Notes under the pieces: model-generated | Databases searched by the model: none | What the model was told of the DNA's origin: nothing | Seen by the model: only the letters and a program-made list of their open reading frames with translations | Part shown: positions 4,162 through 5,328 of the stretch, piece after piece | How the letters are laid out: each line of letters starts with the position of its first letter | How positions within the stretch are numbered: position 1 is the first letter of the stretch | Position numbers and translations under genes: made by a program | Origin: Gemmatimonadales bacterium | GTDB lineage: Bacteria > Gemmatimonadota > Gemmatimonadetes > Gemmatimonadales > GWC2-71-9 | DNA: 5,328 nucleotides | NCBI GenBank assembly: GCA_013813145.1 | Contig: JACCSE010000020.1 | Location: forward strand, 1 to 5,328 | Direction of reading: 5' to 3'

Positions 4162-5328
4162 ATGCGACGCTACTCGCTCAACAAGCCGGTGGACGCCATC
4201 GTGGTCGGCACCGGAGCGGGCGGTGCGCCCGTGATGGCGCGTCTGGCCGCGGCGGGCCTCAGTGTCGTCGCCCTCGAGGCGGGTCGTCACTGGGCCCCCG
4301 GGCGTGACTTCGCCACCGACGAGCTCGCCCAGGCGAAGCTGTTCTGGACCGACGAGCGGCTGAGCGCCGGCGCCGACCCCCTCGCCTTCGGCAACAACAA
4401 TTCGGGCCTTGGGGTGGGCGGCTCGACCCTGCACTACACCGCCTACGTCCCCCGGGCCCAGCCGGACGATTTGCGCCTGTACACCGAGTTCGGCCTTGGA
4501 GCGGATTGGCCCATCGAGCACCGCGAGCTCGAGCCGTACTATGACGAGGTGGAGCGCCTCCTCGGCGTGTCCGGCCCAACTCCCTACCCCTGGGGGCCTC
4601 CACGCGCTCCCTACCCGCTCCCCCCGCTTCCGCTCAATGGTGCCGCGCAGCTCATGCGCCGGGGCTGTGACGCCCTTGGCATCCGAACCTCCCCGGCCGC
4701 CAACGCCGCGCTCTCGGCTCCGTACTTCCAGGAAGGCATCGGCTGGCGTCCGGCCTGTACTAACCGTGGGTTCTGCCAGGCCGGGTGCAGCATCGGAGCC
4801 AAAGGAAGCGCCGACGTCACCTTCGTGCCGCTCGCCCTCAGCGCCGGCGCCGAGCTGCGAACGGAGAGCTTCGTGACTCGCCTGGAAATCGACCGCCGGA
4901 ATCGGGTCGTTGGGGTGGTCTATCTGGATGACGGGCGCGAGCACCGGCAGGCCTGCCGCGCCGTGTTCCTCTGCGCCGGTGCCATCGAGACCCCGCGCCT
5001 GCTCCTTCTGAACGGCCTCGCAAATGGAAGCGGGCAGGTCGGGCGCAACTTCATGGCGCATACCGGCGTCCAGCTCTGGGGGCAGTTCGAGGAGGACGTA
5101 CGGCCGTACAAGGGCATCCCGGGCGGATTGATCTCGGAGGACACCCACCGGCCGCCGGGCGCCGACTTCGCCGGCGGTTATCTGCTACAGAGCATCGGGG
5201 TAATGCCGGTGACCTACGTCTCGCAGCTCGCGCGCGGGCGAGGGTTGTGGGGCGAGGCGCTCCACGAGCACATGCACGGCTACAACCACACCGCCGGCAT
5301 CAACATCCTGGGCGATTGCCTTCCCTAC
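4162..5328 (+). CDS. GMC-family FAD oxidoreductase, N-terminal 389 residues (runs off window)
   Basis: The frame is open from ATG 4162 to the last base. The N-terminus holds the FAD dinucleotide fold: GTGAGG at 16-21 inside VVGTGAGGAPVMARLAAAG, with E39 ending the second strand. GVGGSTLHYTAY at 84-95 corresponds to the flavin-contact loop of GMC enzymes. C199, C205 and C209 lie in CTNRGFCQAGCSIGAKGS, a pattern I associate with the gluconate-dehydrogenase-like GMC branch. AGAIETPRLLL at 272-282 resembles the second GMC signature. The C-terminal substrate domain with the expected catalytic His is beyond the window. The enzyme should oxidise an alcohol or sugar-type substrate and pass electrons to an acceptor. 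No signal peptide is visible. The in-frame GTG at 4138 is an alternative start overlapping the upstream stop. The preceding subunit 3-like gene supports a dehydrogenase complex rather than an oxygen-using oxidase. Confidence 0.9.
   Translation, partial: MRRYSLNKPVDAIVVGTGAGGAPVMARLAAAGLSVVALEAGRHWAPGRDFATDELAQAKLFWTDERLSAGADPLAFGNNNSGLGVGGSTLHYTAYVPRAQPDDLRLYTEFGLGADWPIEHRELEPYYDEVERLLGVSGPTPYPWGPPRAPYPLPPLPLNGAAQLMRRGCDALGIRTSPAANAALSAPYFQEGIGWRPACTNRGFCQAGCSIGAKGSADVTFVPLALSAGAELRTESFVTRLEIDRRNRVVGVVYLDDGREHRQACRAVFLCAGAIETPRLLLLNGLANGSGQVGRNFMAHTGVQLWGQFEEDVRPYKGIPGGLISEDTHRPPGADFAGGYLLQSIGVMPVTYVSQLARGRGLWGEALHEHMHGYNHTAGINILGDCLPY

Noticed and set aside
3673..5148. Very long minus-strand open frame (491 codons) opposite the subunit 3-like and GMC genes
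   Set aside because: Its translation is Arg/Pro/Gly/Ala-rich low-complexity sequence without motifs, whereas both opposing + strand genes have clear family motifs. It is a GC-driven antisense shadow.

Overview
This is a GC-rich bacterial window in which every convincing gene lies on the + strand. The organism cannot be named from the sequence. The GC-rich codon use, the aquaporin subgroup with a Cys/His tail, the DUF417 protein and the gluconate-dehydrogenase-like GMC module suggest a soil or environmental lineage such as Gemmatimonadota or Acidobacteriota. That is a low-confidence impression.

Layout: (a) 1-108 is the C-terminal end of a major intrinsic protein (MIP/aquaporin), cut by the left edge at the second NPA motif. 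(b) 109-446 has no supportable gene. (c) 447-803 encodes a small putative lipoprotein with degenerate Asp/Ser/Thr/Met repeats. (d) 804-976 is an intergenic stretch with protein-like segments in two frames, possibly a decayed gene. (e) 977-1489 encodes a four-helix DUF417 (RclC/YkgB-like) membrane protein behind a very strong Shine-Dalgarno sequence. (f) 1508-2362 encodes a full-length MIP channel, a diverged paralogue of the fragment at the left edge. (g) 2352-3224 encodes a short-chain dehydrogenase of the YghA/general-stress-protein-39 type and overlaps the channel gene by 11 nt. (h) 3254-3523 encodes an 89-residue protein with four cysteines. (i) 3516-4145 encodes a gluconate 2-dehydrogenase subunit 3-like protein. 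(j) 4162-5328 encodes the FAD-binding portion of a GMC-family oxidoreductase that runs off the right edge.

The genes from 977 onward are separated by at most 29 nt or overlap, so they probably form one transcription unit. The products suggest a stress or redox operon: a DUF417 membrane protein, a channel for water or small neutral solutes, an NAD(P)-dependent reductase, and a flavin dehydrogenase with its small subunit. The four-cysteine protein between the reductase and the dehydrogenase subunits is the least explained member. It could be a metal or Fe-S partner of the flavoenzyme. An 8-bp hairpin that places the subunit 3 stop codon in its loop, just before the GMC Shine-Dalgarno sequence, suggests translational coupling of these two genes. 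No tRNA, rRNA, CRISPR array, insertion sequence or convincing rho-independent terminator was seen.
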